Below, piece by piece: positions 43,524-52,282 of a stretch of 64,000 nucleotides of DNA. Source of the DNA: JALZAI01 sp038207565 (GTDB taxonomy: Bacteria; Actinomycetota; Actinomycetes; Mycobacteriales; Jatrophihabitantaceae); assembly GCA_038207565.1 (NCBI GenBank), contig JBBQZQ010000023.1:1-64000 (forward strand), given 5' to 3'. Below the pieces are notes generated by a model, which saw only the letters and a list, made by a program, of their open reading frames with translations, had not been told where the DNA came from and did no database searches. How positions within the stretch are numbered: position 1 is the first letter of the stretch; the number at the start of each line of letters is the position of its first letter. A program made the translations under genes and the position numbers.

Positions 43524-45731
43524 TCATCCATTCACCAACGGGACAATTCTACTCGCGAATATGGTCGCCATGGTGCTCACGTAGGTTGCGGTCAGGTGGT
43601 TGACGTCCCGGTAGACCAAGACGCTGCCGATGACCGCGGCGCATCGCGTGGTCGGACAGACGGCGTCGTTGAGGTCGATCCAGGACGCGGCGGTCGCCTT
43701 GGCCGCTCGATGCGAGGCGTCGTTCGGCGGCAGGATCGCCGAACGGGGCAGCGCACACTTGCGGAGCTCGTCCCGGTGCGTGCTGACGCAGGCCGGGACG
43801 TCGACGAGGGGAACGGGAGTGCCGGCGATGGCCGCGACCTTGATGCCCGCTGCGAGCAGCGGCGCCCACGCGTCCTCGTACCCCTTCGTCAAGATGGGCT
43901 GGCTCGCGTCGACATTCAGCGGCTTGCCGTCGACCCATGCGGCCGTATCTCGGATCGAGGAGGTCAGCACCAGCGCGGGCCGCTCGTACAGGATGGACTT
44001 GGATACGTTGGCGTTCCACTGCGTGCACTCCTCGTAAGCACCCTTCTCCTGCTGCCGGAACAGGGTCGCGGCGTTGAAGGGGCACGACTGCTTGGTGTGC
44101 GTGATGATCTTCCAATGGCGCCGGCCGGCCACTTCCTCGAGCGCTGGCAGCCACTGCATCGCGTGCGAGTCTCCGACGAGTTCGACGATCGTCGTGGACG
44201 ACCGGTCGCCGAAGATGCACGATTGATCGCTGCCGACCGTGATCAGCGTGATGCACTTTCCTTCGTCGGGAGCGTCGAACTTGGCCTCGCTCGGGCTCGG
44301 GGTGATCGATTCGAAGCGGTCCTTCGGCGCCCCCGCCTTGTTGCCCGCCGGGTGCAGCCCAAGGATCTCCGCGCCGACCTTGAGCTGCTTGCCGGTGATC
44401 ACGTCGACGGCCTGGCCGTTGTCGGCAACGACGACCGACGACGCGCGGGTCGCCGGGATGAACGCGAGAAGCAGCAGGGCCGCCACGGCGCCGGACAGCG
44501 AGGTGACCAGGCCTAGGCTCAGGCCGGCGCGCGTCGAGGCGAAGCTCAGGGCGTGCATTCCCGGCTGCTCGACGAAGAGGTAGCTGAGCCAGGCCGGCAC
44601 CAGCGCCGCCCCTGCCGCCGCGAGTCCGGCCCACAGCGGTAGCGGCCCGTCGAACTGGGCGGCCGCGACGACGATGAGCGGCCAGTGCCACAGGTAGAGC
44701 GAATAGGAGATGTCGCCGATCGCCACCGGGACCCGGTGATTGAGCAGCAGGGCTGCGCCCGCGGGTCCGGCCCGGGGTCCTGCGGCGATGACGGCTGCCG
44801 CACCGGCGGTCGGCAGGGCAGCGGCGTAACCCGGGAATGGGGTCGCGCCGGTGTAGACGAACGCGGAGCCGACAATGGCCGCCAGGCCCGCCCAGCCCAG
44901 CGCCACAGCAGCCCACGGGGGTATCCCCATCAACCGGCGTGCCGACAACGCGACCGCGCCGCCCAGTGCCAGCTCCCACATCCGGGTCGTGGTCACGAAG
45001 TACGCCTGCGCCGCGTCCGACGCGGTGTAGGCGATCGAGTAGGCGAACGAGGGAACCAGGATCACCAAGAGGGCCACGACGAAGGCGGTGTGCCGGCGCT
45101 TGCTGGGTACCCGCGACAGCCGCGACGTCCGCGCCGCCCGCCGCACCAGCGCCGCAGCGATGAGCAGCAGCAGCGGCCAGACGAGGTAGTACTGCTCCTC
45201 GACCGCCAGCGACCAGAAATGCTGGAACGGGCTGGCGGCGTCGTTCTGAGCAAGGTAGTCCACCGACTGTTGCGACAACCGCCAGTTGATGGCGTAGTAC
45301 GCGCTGGACAGTGCGTCGTGGGCGATGCTGTTGAAACGGGTCGTGGGCAGCAGAAGGTAGGTCAACAGACAGGTCACGGCGATCGTGACGAACGCAGCCG
45401 GAAGTAACCTGCGCGCACGGTTGGCGTAGAAACCCAGCAGCGTGAAGTCGTCGCTCTCGAGCGTGCGCACGATGTTTCCGGTGATCAGAAAACCGGAGAT
45501 GACGAAGAAGACGTCGACACCGATGTAGCCGCCTGGCAACGCGGTGACCCCGGCGTGGAACAACACCACCAGCACGACGGCGACGCTGCGCAGACCCTGG
45601 ATGTCGTCCCGCTTCGTCCGGGCGACCTTCTGGCGCTTGCGCTGACGCACCTTGGTGCCACGCGAGGCGATGTCCTGGGCTGCCGCCGCGACGGGGTTGT
45701 CGAGTTCCCCGAGCGCAGCATCCCAGTTCAT
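43524..45731 (-). CDS. Acyltransferase-3 / SGNH fusion protein (OafA-like O-acetylase)
   Basis: The 735-residue protein joins a membrane acyltransferase-3 domain with an external SGNH hydrolase-like domain. The first (about residues 45-390, ten helices) has the H-motif region and WSLAVEEQYYLVWPLLLL; the second has VELVGDSHAMQW with Ser522 and a late DVNHLTATYV. Such proteins O-acylate surface polysaccharides or peptidoglycan, carrying acyl groups across the membrane. ATG at 45731 (MNWDAALGELDNP) is preferred: the decayed relative at 23954 begins alike, though no clear ribosome site is seen. The gene stands alone in its orientation here. GC content matches its neighbours, unlike the pseudogene copy. 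Confidence 0.88.
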   Translation of the reverse strand: MNWDAALGELDNPVAAAAQDIASRGTKVRQRKRQKVARTKRDDIQGLRSVAVVLVVLFHAGVTALPGGYIGVDVFFVISGFLITGNIVRTLESDDFTLLGFYANRARRLLPAAFVTIAVTCLLTYLLLPTTRFNSIAHDALSSAYYAINWRLSQQSVDYLAQNDAASPFQHFWSLAVEEQYYLVWPLLLLIAAALVRRAARTSRLSRVPSKRRHTAFVVALLVILVPSFAYSIAYTASDAAQAYFVTTTRMWELALGGAVALSARRLMGIPPWAAVALGWAGLAAIVGSAFVYTGATPFPGYAAALPTAGAAAVIAAGPRAGPAGAALLLNHRVPVAIGDISYSLYLWHWPLIVVAAAQFDGPLPLWAGLAAAGAALVPAWLSYLFVEQPGMHALSFASTRAGLSLGLVTSLSGAVAALLLLAFIPATRASSVVVADNGQAVDVITGKQLKVGAEILGLHPAGNKAGAPKDRFESITPSPSEAKFDAPDEGKCITLITVGSDQSCIFGDRSSTTIVELVGDSHAMQWLPALEEVAGRRHWKIITHTKQSCPFNAATLFRQQEKGAYEECTQWNANVSKSILYERPALVLTSSIRDTAAWVDGKPLNVDASQPILTKGYEDAWAPLLAAGIKVAAIAGTPVPLVDVPACVSTHRDELRKCALPRSAILPPNDASHRAAKATAASWIDLNDAVCPTTRCAAVIGSVLVYRDVNHLTATYVSTMATIFASRIVPLVNG

Positions 45732-45874
45732 TGGGGGGATATTACGCGATAAATCGGCCGTCTCGAGGGCTCTCACCACTGATGCAGGGAAGCGGGCCTC
45801 GCCGCCGAACTCGTTGCCTCACGTTCTCCGCGCCCGCACCCCGTGCTCAGCCCGCCCCTGCTAGTTTCGGTCCG

Positions 45875-46597
45875 ATGCGTTGCCGGATACCTGCCGTCAT
45901 GGTCCTCATTGTCGTTTTCGTCACCGCCGCGACAGCCTGCTCGAGCGCGACAAGCGGCAGCCCGGCCGGCTCTGCTCCGGACCCATCCTCGACCGGGACC
46001 GTCGACCGGGCGCAGTGTGCCACCGCGACGAGAGCCGCGCAGCGCATGACACATCCACTGCCCGATTCCGGGTCAGGCGCACGCGTGGAGGTGATCGGTG
46101 ACTCCTACAGCGTCGGCAACGATCTGCCGGACCCACTCAATGAGGTGTGGGAGGTACTGCTCGCCCGCCGTGAGGGGTGGCAGCTCACCGTCCGCGCGAT
46201 CGGCGGGACGGGCTTCGTCAACGGCGGCGCCTGCGGCGACCAAGTATTTCAACAGCGATTGGCGCAGGTGCTCGCCGACAAACCCGACGAGGTAATCATC
46301 GAGGGCGGTCTGAACGACGTCGGCCGTCCCGGGGTGGCCGCTGCCGCCCGAAGGCTCCTGCGCAGCTTCTCCTCGAACACGAAGCTCGTCCTCGTGGGTC
46401 CGACCCATGCCCCCGCGCGTCCAGCACAGCTCGAGCGCGACGTCGACGCCACCCTGGCTTCGGTCGCGAAGCAGTTCCCGAACTGCACCTACGTCTCCGC
46501 GTTCAACTGGAGCGTCGGGTTCAATCCGATCGGCGTGCACATGACCGAACAGGGGCACCAACAATACGCGAACTACCTGTATCAGGCGCTGCACTAA
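45875..46597 (+). CDS. SGNH/GDSL hydrolase lipoprotein
   Basis: The 240-residue protein has a signal with a lipobox-like end (TAATACSS) and a Ser/Pro-rich linker. An SGNH domain follows: VIGDSYSVGNDL with Ser77, GGTGFVNGGACGDQVF, the GLNDVG block with Asn, and the C-terminal HMTEQGHQQYANY with the His. All four block residues are present, so it should be an active esterase or acylhydrolase on the cell surface. It is divergent from the acyltransferase-SGNH gene with 143 bases between. Together they may add and remove acyl groups from the same polymer, which is inference. Confidence 0.8.
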   Translation: MRCRIPAVMVLIVVFVTAATACSSATSGSPAGSAPDPSSTGTVDRAQCATATRAAQRMTHPLPDSGSGARVEVIGDSYSVGNDLPDPLNEVWEVLLARREGWQLTVRAIGGTGFVNGGACGDQVFQQRLAQVLADKPDEVIIEGGLNDVGRPGVAAAARRLLRSFSSNTKLVLVGPTHAPARPAQLERDVDATLASVAKQFPNCTYVSAFNWSVGFNPIGVHMTEQGHQQYANYLYQALH

Positions 46598-46677
46598 GAA
46601 TCGTCCTTCCGCGACACTCTGCACAATTCGGCGTCGCCAACCCCCGCGCACCCGTCCATGTGGGGCAGGATGTCCCA

Positions 46678-46794
46678 GTGACTGATTTCCGGCAGTGGGT
46701 GCGCTACCGCCCCCTCGCGGTGGCGATGGTCGTCGGCGGGCTCGTCATGATCATCATTGCGGTGGTCTGGGCGCTCGTCGCCAAGCCCTTCTGA
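46678..46794 (+). CDS. 38-residue single-helix membrane protein
   Basis: VTDFRQWVRYRPLAVAMVVGGLVMIIIAVVWALVAKPF is a short polar head with one hydrophobic helix. A GGCAGGA site sits eight bases before the GTG (46678). It lies between the SGNH gene and the convergent RarD gene. Small helix proteins of this kind are frequent in actinobacteria, but there is no family name I can give. Confidence 0.4.
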   Translation: MTDFRQWVRYRPLAVAMVVGGLVMIIIAVVWALVAKPF

Positions 46795-46807
46795 CGTTCG
46801 GGCCGAC

Positions 46808-47728
46808 TCACGCCGCGACGGCCTCGGCCGAGCGGGCGAGCTCACGGCGTCGTTGCGAGCGCAGGCTGTCGACAGTGAGCACGATCAGCGCGAGCCACAC
46901 CAGGCAGAAGCCGAGGAATTCCGCGAAGGGCACCGATTCGTGCCGTACGCCCACACCCATCGCGAACTGTAGGACTGGCGCCAAATACTGGAGCAGCCCC
47001 AGCACGCTCAGGGGCAGGCGGCGGGTTCCGGCAGCGAAGAACAGCAACGGGACGACGGTGATGACGCCGGTGAGCGCAAGCAGTACCCCGTTGCCCGCAC
47101 CGTGCCGCCCGAACACCAGCTCGCCCTGCATTCCCACCACGACCAGCGCAACGACGGCGGGCACGAACATCGCCGCGGTCTCCACGGCAAGGGAGTCGAC
47201 GGCGCCCACGTCGGCCTTCTTCTTGCAGAAGCCGTACAGCCCGAACGAGACGGCCAGCGTGAGCGCGATCCACGGCGGCCGGCCGTAGTCGACGGCGATG
47301 ACGATCACCGCCACGGCGCCGATCACAGCGGCGGCCCACTGCGCAGTGCGTAAGCGCTCGCCGAGCACGACCACACCGAGCAGGATCGTGAACAGCGGGT
47401 TGATGAAGTAGCCGAGGCTCGTCTCGACGACGTGGCCGGCGTTCACACCGAAGATGTAGGTGCCCCAGTTGATCGAGACGAGCACTGCGGCGATCGACAA
47501 CAGGGTGCGCTGGCGCGGGTTGCGCAACACCGCGAGCACGCCGCCGAACCCTCCGGCGAAGCCCAGCACGACTGCCATCAACAGCAGCGACCAGATCATC
47601 CGCTGGGCGAGGATCTCTATGGTGCCGGCCGGCTCGAGCAGCGGCCAGTACAGCGGGAACAGACCCCACAGCAGGTAGGCGGATGCCCCATAGACCAGAC
47701 CCCGGCGCGTCCGGTCGCTCTCCGCCAC
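46808..47728 (-). CDS. rarD: RarD-type EamA permease
   Basis: The 306-residue protein has ten hydrophobic helices in two EamA halves and starts RRGLVYGASAYLLWGLFPLYWP, the signature of RarD (chloramphenicol-sensitivity protein group), followed by EILAQRMIWSLLL and INWGTYIFGVNAGHVVETSLGYFINPL. This group is a drug/metabolite-transporter branch of unsettled substrate. GTG at 47728 matches the usual start; GTG at 47770 would add 14 residues and has a GGAAGG site. It is convergent with the small membrane protein gene. The polysaccharide genes give no reason to link it to them. Confidence 0.88.
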   Translation of the reverse strand: MAESDRTRRGLVYGASAYLLWGLFPLYWPLLEPAGTIEILAQRMIWSLLLMAVVLGFAGGFGGVLAVLRNPRQRTLLSIAAVLVSINWGTYIFGVNAGHVVETSLGYFINPLFTILLGVVVLGERLRTAQWAAAVIGAVAVIVIAVDYGRPPWIALTLAVSFGLYGFCKKKADVGAVDSLAVETAAMFVPAVVALVVVGMQGELVFGRHGAGNGVLLALTGVITVVPLLFFAAGTRRLPLSVLGLLQYLAPVLQFAMGVGVRHESVPFAEFLGFCLVWLALIVLTVDSLRSQRRRELARSAEAVAA

Positions 47729-47820
47729 CCCTCCACCGTAGGCCGGGCGTCCGGCACGGCACCGGGCCACTCGCCTTCCGATGGCTCACGCCACAGCGTT
47801 GCCCATGCGCTGATGTCGCC

Positions 47821-48249
47821 ATGAAACGCGCGACCACTTTCGCGCCGGTCGCGGTTGGGATGGCGCTGGCGGCGGTTCTGTCGAGGGCCTGCTCGTCGGC
47901 GACGTCAGGCGCCGCAGTCGGCGGCACCGGCGCGCCGACGTCGGCCGGCGCGTCGACATCCCTCCTGCCGACCGGCTCGATTTCCGGGTTTCCCTCGTCG
48001 ACCTCGCCGATCCTCCCATCGTCAGCCCCGTCTGCGTCGCTACCGTCCATCCCTTCGCCGACGACGACTCCGAGCAGCCCCGAGGCCGGACGGGGTGCGA
48101 CGACGGTCACCGTCACGGGTTCGTCCACCGGCGGCACCTACGTGGTCAGGTGTGACCCACGAGCACAGCGGGCGTCACCGTGGCCGGTCTCGGCGACGCC
48201 ATTCCGTCCCAGGAGGCGTTCACCGTCGTCGGGCAGGACACCGTGGTGA
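47821..48249 (+). CDS. Hypothetical Ser/Pro/Thr-rich secreted protein, possibly frame-broken
   Basis: The frame starts MKRATTFAPVAVGMALAAVL and has a Cys that could be a lipobox (SRACSS, imperfect), then about 75 residues of Ser, Thr, Pro and Ala. The last ~35 residues (CDPRAQRASPWPV onward) are Arg/Pro-rich and look like out-of-frame sequence. In the next frame from about 48154 a more natural stretch appears (STAGVTVAGLGDAIPSQEAF, then TVVTGFDAWYTSGSTV) ending at 48392. Either two unrelated pieces overlap or the gene has a frameshift near 48150. No family recognised. Confidence 0.4.
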   Translation: MKRATTFAPVAVGMALAAVLSRACSSATSGAAVGGTGAPTSAGASTSLLPTGSISGFPSSTSPILPSSAPSASLPSIPSPTTTPSSPEAGRGATTVTVTGSSTGGTYVVRCDPRAQRASPWPVSATPFRPRRRSPSSGRTPW

Positions 48250-48401
48250 CCGGGTTCGACGCCTGGTACACGAGCGGCTCGACCGTGTCCCAGGATCGAT
48301 TCATCGCAAATCTCGAGACAGGCCTGTTTGTTGACCGCGGTGGCGCTTCCGTAGCTGAGCGACAGTCACCCCAGCTAACGCCGCTGCCGTAGCGTCGGCG
48401 T

Positions 48402-48704
48402 GTGATCCAAGCTCGCATCGTGGTGACCGCGCTAGCGCTCGCCGTGGCGATGCTGCTCGCGGCATTCCTCGGTCGCCGTCTGCGCGCGGGCGTCGTCATC
48501 CTCGTGCTGCTGTCTCTCGTGTGGCTGACCGTGGACCGCGAATTCGAGGGCCCGGTGCTGTGGAACCTTGACGGCGACCACGGGCTCGTGCTCAGCGACC
48601 TGGTCGCCCTGGCCGGGTTCGGTGTTGCGATCTGGCTGTGGCTTCGCCGCAGAGCCGCTCACGCACCCGCTGACCCTCGCCGCCCGGTCGACGCGGATAG
48701 TTGA
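48402..48704 (+). CDS. Small three-helix membrane protein of unknown function
   Basis: The 100-residue protein from GTG 48402 has hydrophobic helices at about 6-24, 28-44 and 64-82, with a polar loop (DREFEGPVLWNLDGDHG) between the second and third. No family is recognised. Its last 46 bases overlap the end of the convergent proline-rich repeat protein gene, which suggests one of the two ends is not important or that the two genes evolved together. Confidence 0.55.
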   Translation: MIQARIVVTALALAVAMLLAAFLGRRLRAGVVILVLLSLVWLTVDREFEGPVLWNLDGDHGLVLSDLVALAGFGVAIWLWLRRRAAHAPADPRRPVDADS

Positions 48705-50332
48705 GCTGAGCAACCGGGCGCCGATCGCGACCCCGCGCGAAGTAGCGCGAAGATGTCGTCACCCTTGAGGCCGGACAGCATCGTTGCGCCGAGATCGGCC
48801 ATCGTCCGCACCGGTGCGACATACCACTTGCCGCCGGACTGCGACGTCACGACGCCAAGCTTGGTGAACGAAGAGAACAGGTCGCCGAGCGCCTGCTTCT
48901 GGGCCTCAGGCATCGGCTTCGAGTCGCACGAGTCCGAGGAGCCGCCGTTGCCCGAGGGGGTGGCGAAGCCGCCGCCGGAACAGCTGAAAGACTGGAATAT
49001 GCCGATGAACTTCGCGATCTCATCGGCGCAGATGCGCTCCGACTTTCCGCGCGCTGTGGCGGTGATGCAGTTGCCGTCGACCGTGACCGACAGCTGTTCG
49101 CCGCCGGCACGGGTCAGCACAAGGTGCTTGAGGGAGATGCGCTGTGCGCCGCCCGAGATCGGGGTGCTCGTCAAATCCAGGGTCTGCACGGTGACATTCG
49201 TCGAGGGGACGCTGTCGCCTGCCTGATCGAGCAGCATGCCGCCGTAGTCGTGCAATGCGCCGAGCTCAGCCGGCGAGACCAGCGCGATGACGCCGCGCAG
49301 ATCGCCGTCGAGGCCGGCCTGTATCGATTGGCGCACCGCCTGCTCCCCGGACGAGGCGCCGGTGGCGGCGATGGCGTCGGACGCGCGGGGCGTCGCATGA
49401 TTCGAGGCCTGGTCGGCCATCGTGTAGAAGAGGCTGGGGTACCAGCGGTCGCCTACCTTGACCGTGGCAATCCGGATCGGTCCGCCGGACGAGCGGACCG
49501 CGGCGGCGATGTCGACGTGGCTGGTCTGGCTCAGCTGCGCCGAGTTTGCGTCCACGACATCGAGGAAGCGGCTGGTGAACAGCTTTGCGGCGTCGCCGCG
49601 GACATCGATTGTGCCGCCGGTGAGTTGCACGATCTGAACGTGATCGTTGATCGTGACCGTCTTGGCTGCGTAGGTGAGGTTGTGCGCGGTGAAGCCGGCG
49701 GCCGACACCGAGTTGAGGTTGGTCTCGCTTTTCACGACGTGCAATTGCTTGAGCTTGTCGACGTCGTCGCGCAGCGGAGCCGACAAGGCGTCGCGTTCTC
49801 CGGGTGCGAGGTCGTCGAGGAAGCCGACTAGGTCGGACTGCTGGAGGTCGCCGACCACTTTCTGCACTGCCGCTCTCGGCGTCGCGGCGCCGCTCTCGGA
49901 ACTCGACGACAAAGCGATGTAGGTTGCCGCGCCGCCACCGGCAAGGACCGCGAACGCGACGACAGATGCGATCAGCCCGGCGCGGCGGCGGGAGTTCGGT
50001 GCCGGCTGCGGCGCGAAGGGCTGACCCGGTCCCGCTTGCGGTGGTCCCCACTGGTCGGGCTGCTGCGGTGGTCCCCACTGGTCGGGCTGCTGCGGTGGTC
50101 CCCACTGGCCGGGCTGCTGCGGTGGTCCCCACTGGCCGGGCTGCTGGGGCGGTGTCCACTGGCCGGGCTGCTGCGGTGGTGTCCACTGGCCGGGCTGCTG
50201 GGGCGGTGTCCACTGGCCGGGCTGCTGCGGTGGTGTCCACTGGCCGGGCTGCTGCGGTGGTGTCCACTGTCCGGGCTGCTGGGGCGGTGTCCACCCGCCA
50301 TTGTTCCATCCGTCGGGCGGTGGCTGGTTCAT
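48659..50332 (-). CDS. Membrane-anchored protein with proline-rich WTPPQQPGQ repeats
   Basis: The 557-residue protein has an N-terminal, cytoplasmic, Pro/Gln/Trp-rich region of ten WxPPQ units (residues ~14-100), a basic spot (NSRRRAG), one membrane helix (LIASVVAFAVLAGGGAATYIAL) and an external part with two similar ~190-residue halves. Each half ends in GDRWYPSLFYTMADQ or GGKWYVAPVRTMADL, so it is a duplicated domain. Similar membrane proteins occur widely in actinobacteria without known function. The stop lies within the convergent gene. The start overlaps the stop of the upstream membrane protein by four bases (ATGA), so they form an operon. Confidence 0.72.
   Translation of the reverse strand: MNQPPPDGWNNGGWTPPQQPGQWTPPQQPGQWTPPQQPGQWTPPQQPGQWTPPQQPGQWTPPQQPGQWGPPQQPGQWGPPQQPDQWGPPQQPDQWGPPQAGPGQPFAPQPAPNSRRRAGLIASVVAFAVLAGGGAATYIALSSSSESGAATPRAAVQKVVGDLQQSDLVGFLDDLAPGERDALSAPLRDDVDKLKQLHVVKSETNLNSVSAAGFTAHNLTYAAKTVTINDHVQIVQLTGGTIDVRGDAAKLFTSRFLDVVDANSAQLSQTSHVDIAAAVRSSGGPIRIATVKVGDRWYPSLFYTMADQASNHATPRASDAIAATGASSGEQAVRQSIQAGLDGDLRGVIALVSPAELGALHDYGGMLLDQAGDSVPSTNVTVQTLDLTSTPISGGAQRISLKHLVLTRAGGEQLSVTVDGNCITATARGKSERICADEIAKFIGIFQSFSCSGGGFATPSGNGGSSDSCDSKPMPEAQKQALGDLFSSFTKLGVVTSQSGGKWYVAPVRTMADLGATMLSGLKGDDIFALLRAGSRSAPGCSAQLSASTGRRGSAGA
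50041..50300. repeat. 27-base tandem repeats coding the PPQQPGQW units
   Basis: About nine and a half 27-base units, each nine codons (W-T/G-P-P-Q-Q-P-G/D-Q), lie head to tail on the coding strand of the membrane-anchored protein. The first four from the right end in protein order read TPP, the later ones GPP, with the last two carrying D for G. Unit number is likely to vary between strains because unit length keeps the frame. Confidence 0.85.
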
Positions 50333-50778
50333 GGGTTGCTCCTGCGTGCCGGGCGGGCGGTGACGAAGCAGACCGGCGCGGCGACGATGATCAGCCCCGC
50401 ACCGATCAACGTGGCCGTCGGCCCGCTGGTGACCACGGCAGCATAAGCGCTTGACGCGGATCGCACCGCCTCAAACGCAGCACCGCCGGCCAATAGAGCT
50501 GTGAGCAGCCCGATCAATGCTCCCAGACGACGCATTCTGAGCACCAGCAGGGCGATCGCGGCCGCCGCGGCAACTGCCAATAGCGGCCAGACGGTGAACA
50601 GCACGCCCAGCGGGCCGGGCGGATGGATGATGCGGCGAATTGTCCCGCTGGCCCGATAGCTGTTGCGGGTTGCGTGTCCGGACCGCAGCCACGGCAGGAA
50701 TGTCCCCACCACCACCACGACCAGGCCCAGCACCGCGACCCCACGGGCGATCGCGTCCCGCTGACCAGCCGTGATCAC
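50329..50778 (-). CDS. Four-helix membrane protein of unknown function
   Basis: The 149-residue protein has four hydrophobic helices (about 13-30, 58-80, 84-105, 117-140) and short loops, with basic residues on the inside loops. ATG at 50778 and length fit a compact membrane protein such as the Trp-rich-loop type found with Pro-rich-repeat proteins in actinobacteria. It is the upstream gene of a two-gene operon with the repeat protein gene. No function can be assigned. Confidence 0.7.
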   Translation of the reverse strand: MITAGQRDAIARGVAVLGLVVVVVGTFLPWLRSGHATRNSYRASGTIRRIIHPPGPLGVLFTVWPLLAVAAAAAIALLVLRMRRLGALIGLLTALLAGGAAFEAVRSASSAYAAVVTSGPTATLIGAGLIIVAAPVCFVTARPARRSNP

Positions 50779-51174
50779 CGGGTCAGGATAATCGGGAGGG
50801 TGGAGTCTTCCGGTACGTCATCGCCGCGGGCTACGGCTGCCCGTCCCGCGCAGCGATCGCGAGACGGTGCTGCCGTGAGGCGAGACAGCGACCGCAGTCG
50901 CCGACGAGCGCGAACACTGGTTTATGGGCGCCCCGCTCAGTCCGCGCCCGAACCAATGCCGTGCGCTCGATCGACGAGGGCGCGAGCGGCCCTCGAACAG
51001 GCCTGCAGCAATTCTGCGAGCGGATCGGTCGCCGAACGGTGCACACTTCCTCGTCCCGCCGGGCTCGGCACTTCTGCCATCGCGGCGGGCTAGCACGCAT
51101 CGCCGGATTTGACAGTCCATATCGCGGCAACTAGTACGCTCTGAACTCCAGGACTGGCGCCGGACGGGGATCAC
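50779..51174. other. Intergenic region upstream of fcl, no gene seen
   Basis: The 396 bases between the divergent membrane protein gene and the fucose synthase gene contain only frames without similarity or good starts. A TAGTAC box near 51130 could be a -10 element for fcl. Nothing else is recognised. Confidence 0.4.
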
Positions 51175-52128
51175 GTGACCGACGAGTTGAGCCGATCCTC
51201 GCGGGTCTACATCGCGGGTCACCGGGGCATGGTGGGCTCGGCTGTCTGGCGGTGTCTAGACAGGGCCGGTTTCACCGACCTCGTGGGCGCGACATCTGCA
51301 GAGCTCGACCTGCGTTCACGCCGGGCGACCCTAGAGTTCATCCGAGCGGCCGAGCCGGACGTCGTGATCGACGCTGCCGCCCGGGTCGGCGGCATTCTCG
51401 CCAACAGCAACTATCCCGCCGAGTTCTTGTCGGACAACCTGCGGATCCAGCTCAACGTCATGGATGCCGCCAACGATGCCGGCGTGGATCGGCTTCTCTT
51501 TCTGGGTTCGTCCTGCATCTATCCGAAGTTTGCCGATCAGCCGATCCGCGAGGACAGTCTGATGACCGGCCCGCTCGAGCCGACCAATGACGCGTACGCG
51601 ATTGCGAAGATCGCGGGGATCATGCAGGTGCAGGCGGTCCGTCGCGAGTACGCGCGTCGCTGGATCTCGGCGATGCCGACCAATCTGTACGGCCCGGGCG
51701 ACAACTTCGATACGCAGACCTCGCACGTGCTGCCGGCTCTCATGCGCCGCTTTCACGAAGCCTCCGAGGCTGGTCTCGACGAGGTGGTGCTCTGGGGAAC
51801 TGGCACCCCGCGCCGCGAGTTCCTGCACGTCGACGATCTTGCCGATGCGACGCTGTTCCTGCTCGACAACTATGACGACCCCGCGACGATCAACGTCGGA
51901 GTCGGCGACGATCTCACGATCCGCGAGCTCGCCGAGATCGTTGCGGATGTGGTCGGCTATCGCGGCGCGATCGTGCACGACACTGCGAAGCCCGACGGCA
52001 CGCCTCGCAAGCTGCTCGATGTCAGCAGATTGGCCGCGCTCGGCTGGCGCGCGAAAACAGGCCTGCGGGACGGCATCACCGACACCTACCGCTGGTTCGT
52101 CGACCACTACGCCACGGCCCGACTCTGA
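51175..52128 (+). CDS. fcl: GDP-L-fucose synthase
   Basis: Fcl (WcaG) converts GDP-4-keto-6-deoxy-mannose, the Gmd product, to GDP-L-fucose by 3,5-epimerisation and NADPH reduction. The 317-residue protein has the Rossmann motif VYIAGHRGMVGSAVWRCL and the Ser of FLGSSCIYPKFADQPI. The YxxxK pair is Tyr141/Lys145 (NDAYAIAKIAGI), and TNLYGPGDNFD and PRREFLHVDDLADATLFLL complete the family pattern. Length is normal. The start GTG 51175 directly precedes the family sequence. Gmd is encoded at 54716-55714, so the window has the full GDP-mannose to GDP-L-fucose route. Confidence 0.94.
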   Translation: MTDELSRSSRVYIAGHRGMVGSAVWRCLDRAGFTDLVGATSAELDLRSRRATLEFIRAAEPDVVIDAAARVGGILANSNYPAEFLSDNLRIQLNVMDAANDAGVDRLLFLGSSCIYPKFADQPIREDSLMTGPLEPTNDAYAIAKIAGIMQVQAVRREYARRWISAMPTNLYGPGDNFDTQTSHVLPALMRRFHEASEAGLDEVVLWGTGTPRREFLHVDDLADATLFLLDNYDDPATINVGVGDDLTIRELAEIVADVVGYRGAIVHDTAKPDGTPRKLLDVSRLAALGWRAKTGLRDGITDTYRWFVDHYATARL

Positions 52129-52282
52129 GCGTGCCGCACTGGTTGGGCTGCATGAACTTCTCACCGTTCGCTCGAACGACGGGGGGCAGGCAAGCGAGCT
52201 CGAGGGCCGGGCTATTCCCCGGTCGGCCCGATGATCACAGGTTCCTCCGCCACGCGGGCACGCATCTCGGCGGTTTCTCCGC

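Noticed and set aside
50041..50300. Short regularly spaced repeats as a CRISPR array
   Set aside because: Units are contiguous 27-mers without unique spacers and are in frame in a protein gene; no cas genes nearby.
50036..50446. Plus-strand frames made of repeating WSPLVGLLR units
   Set aside because: They are the antisense reading of the 27-base tandem repeat of the proline-rich protein.
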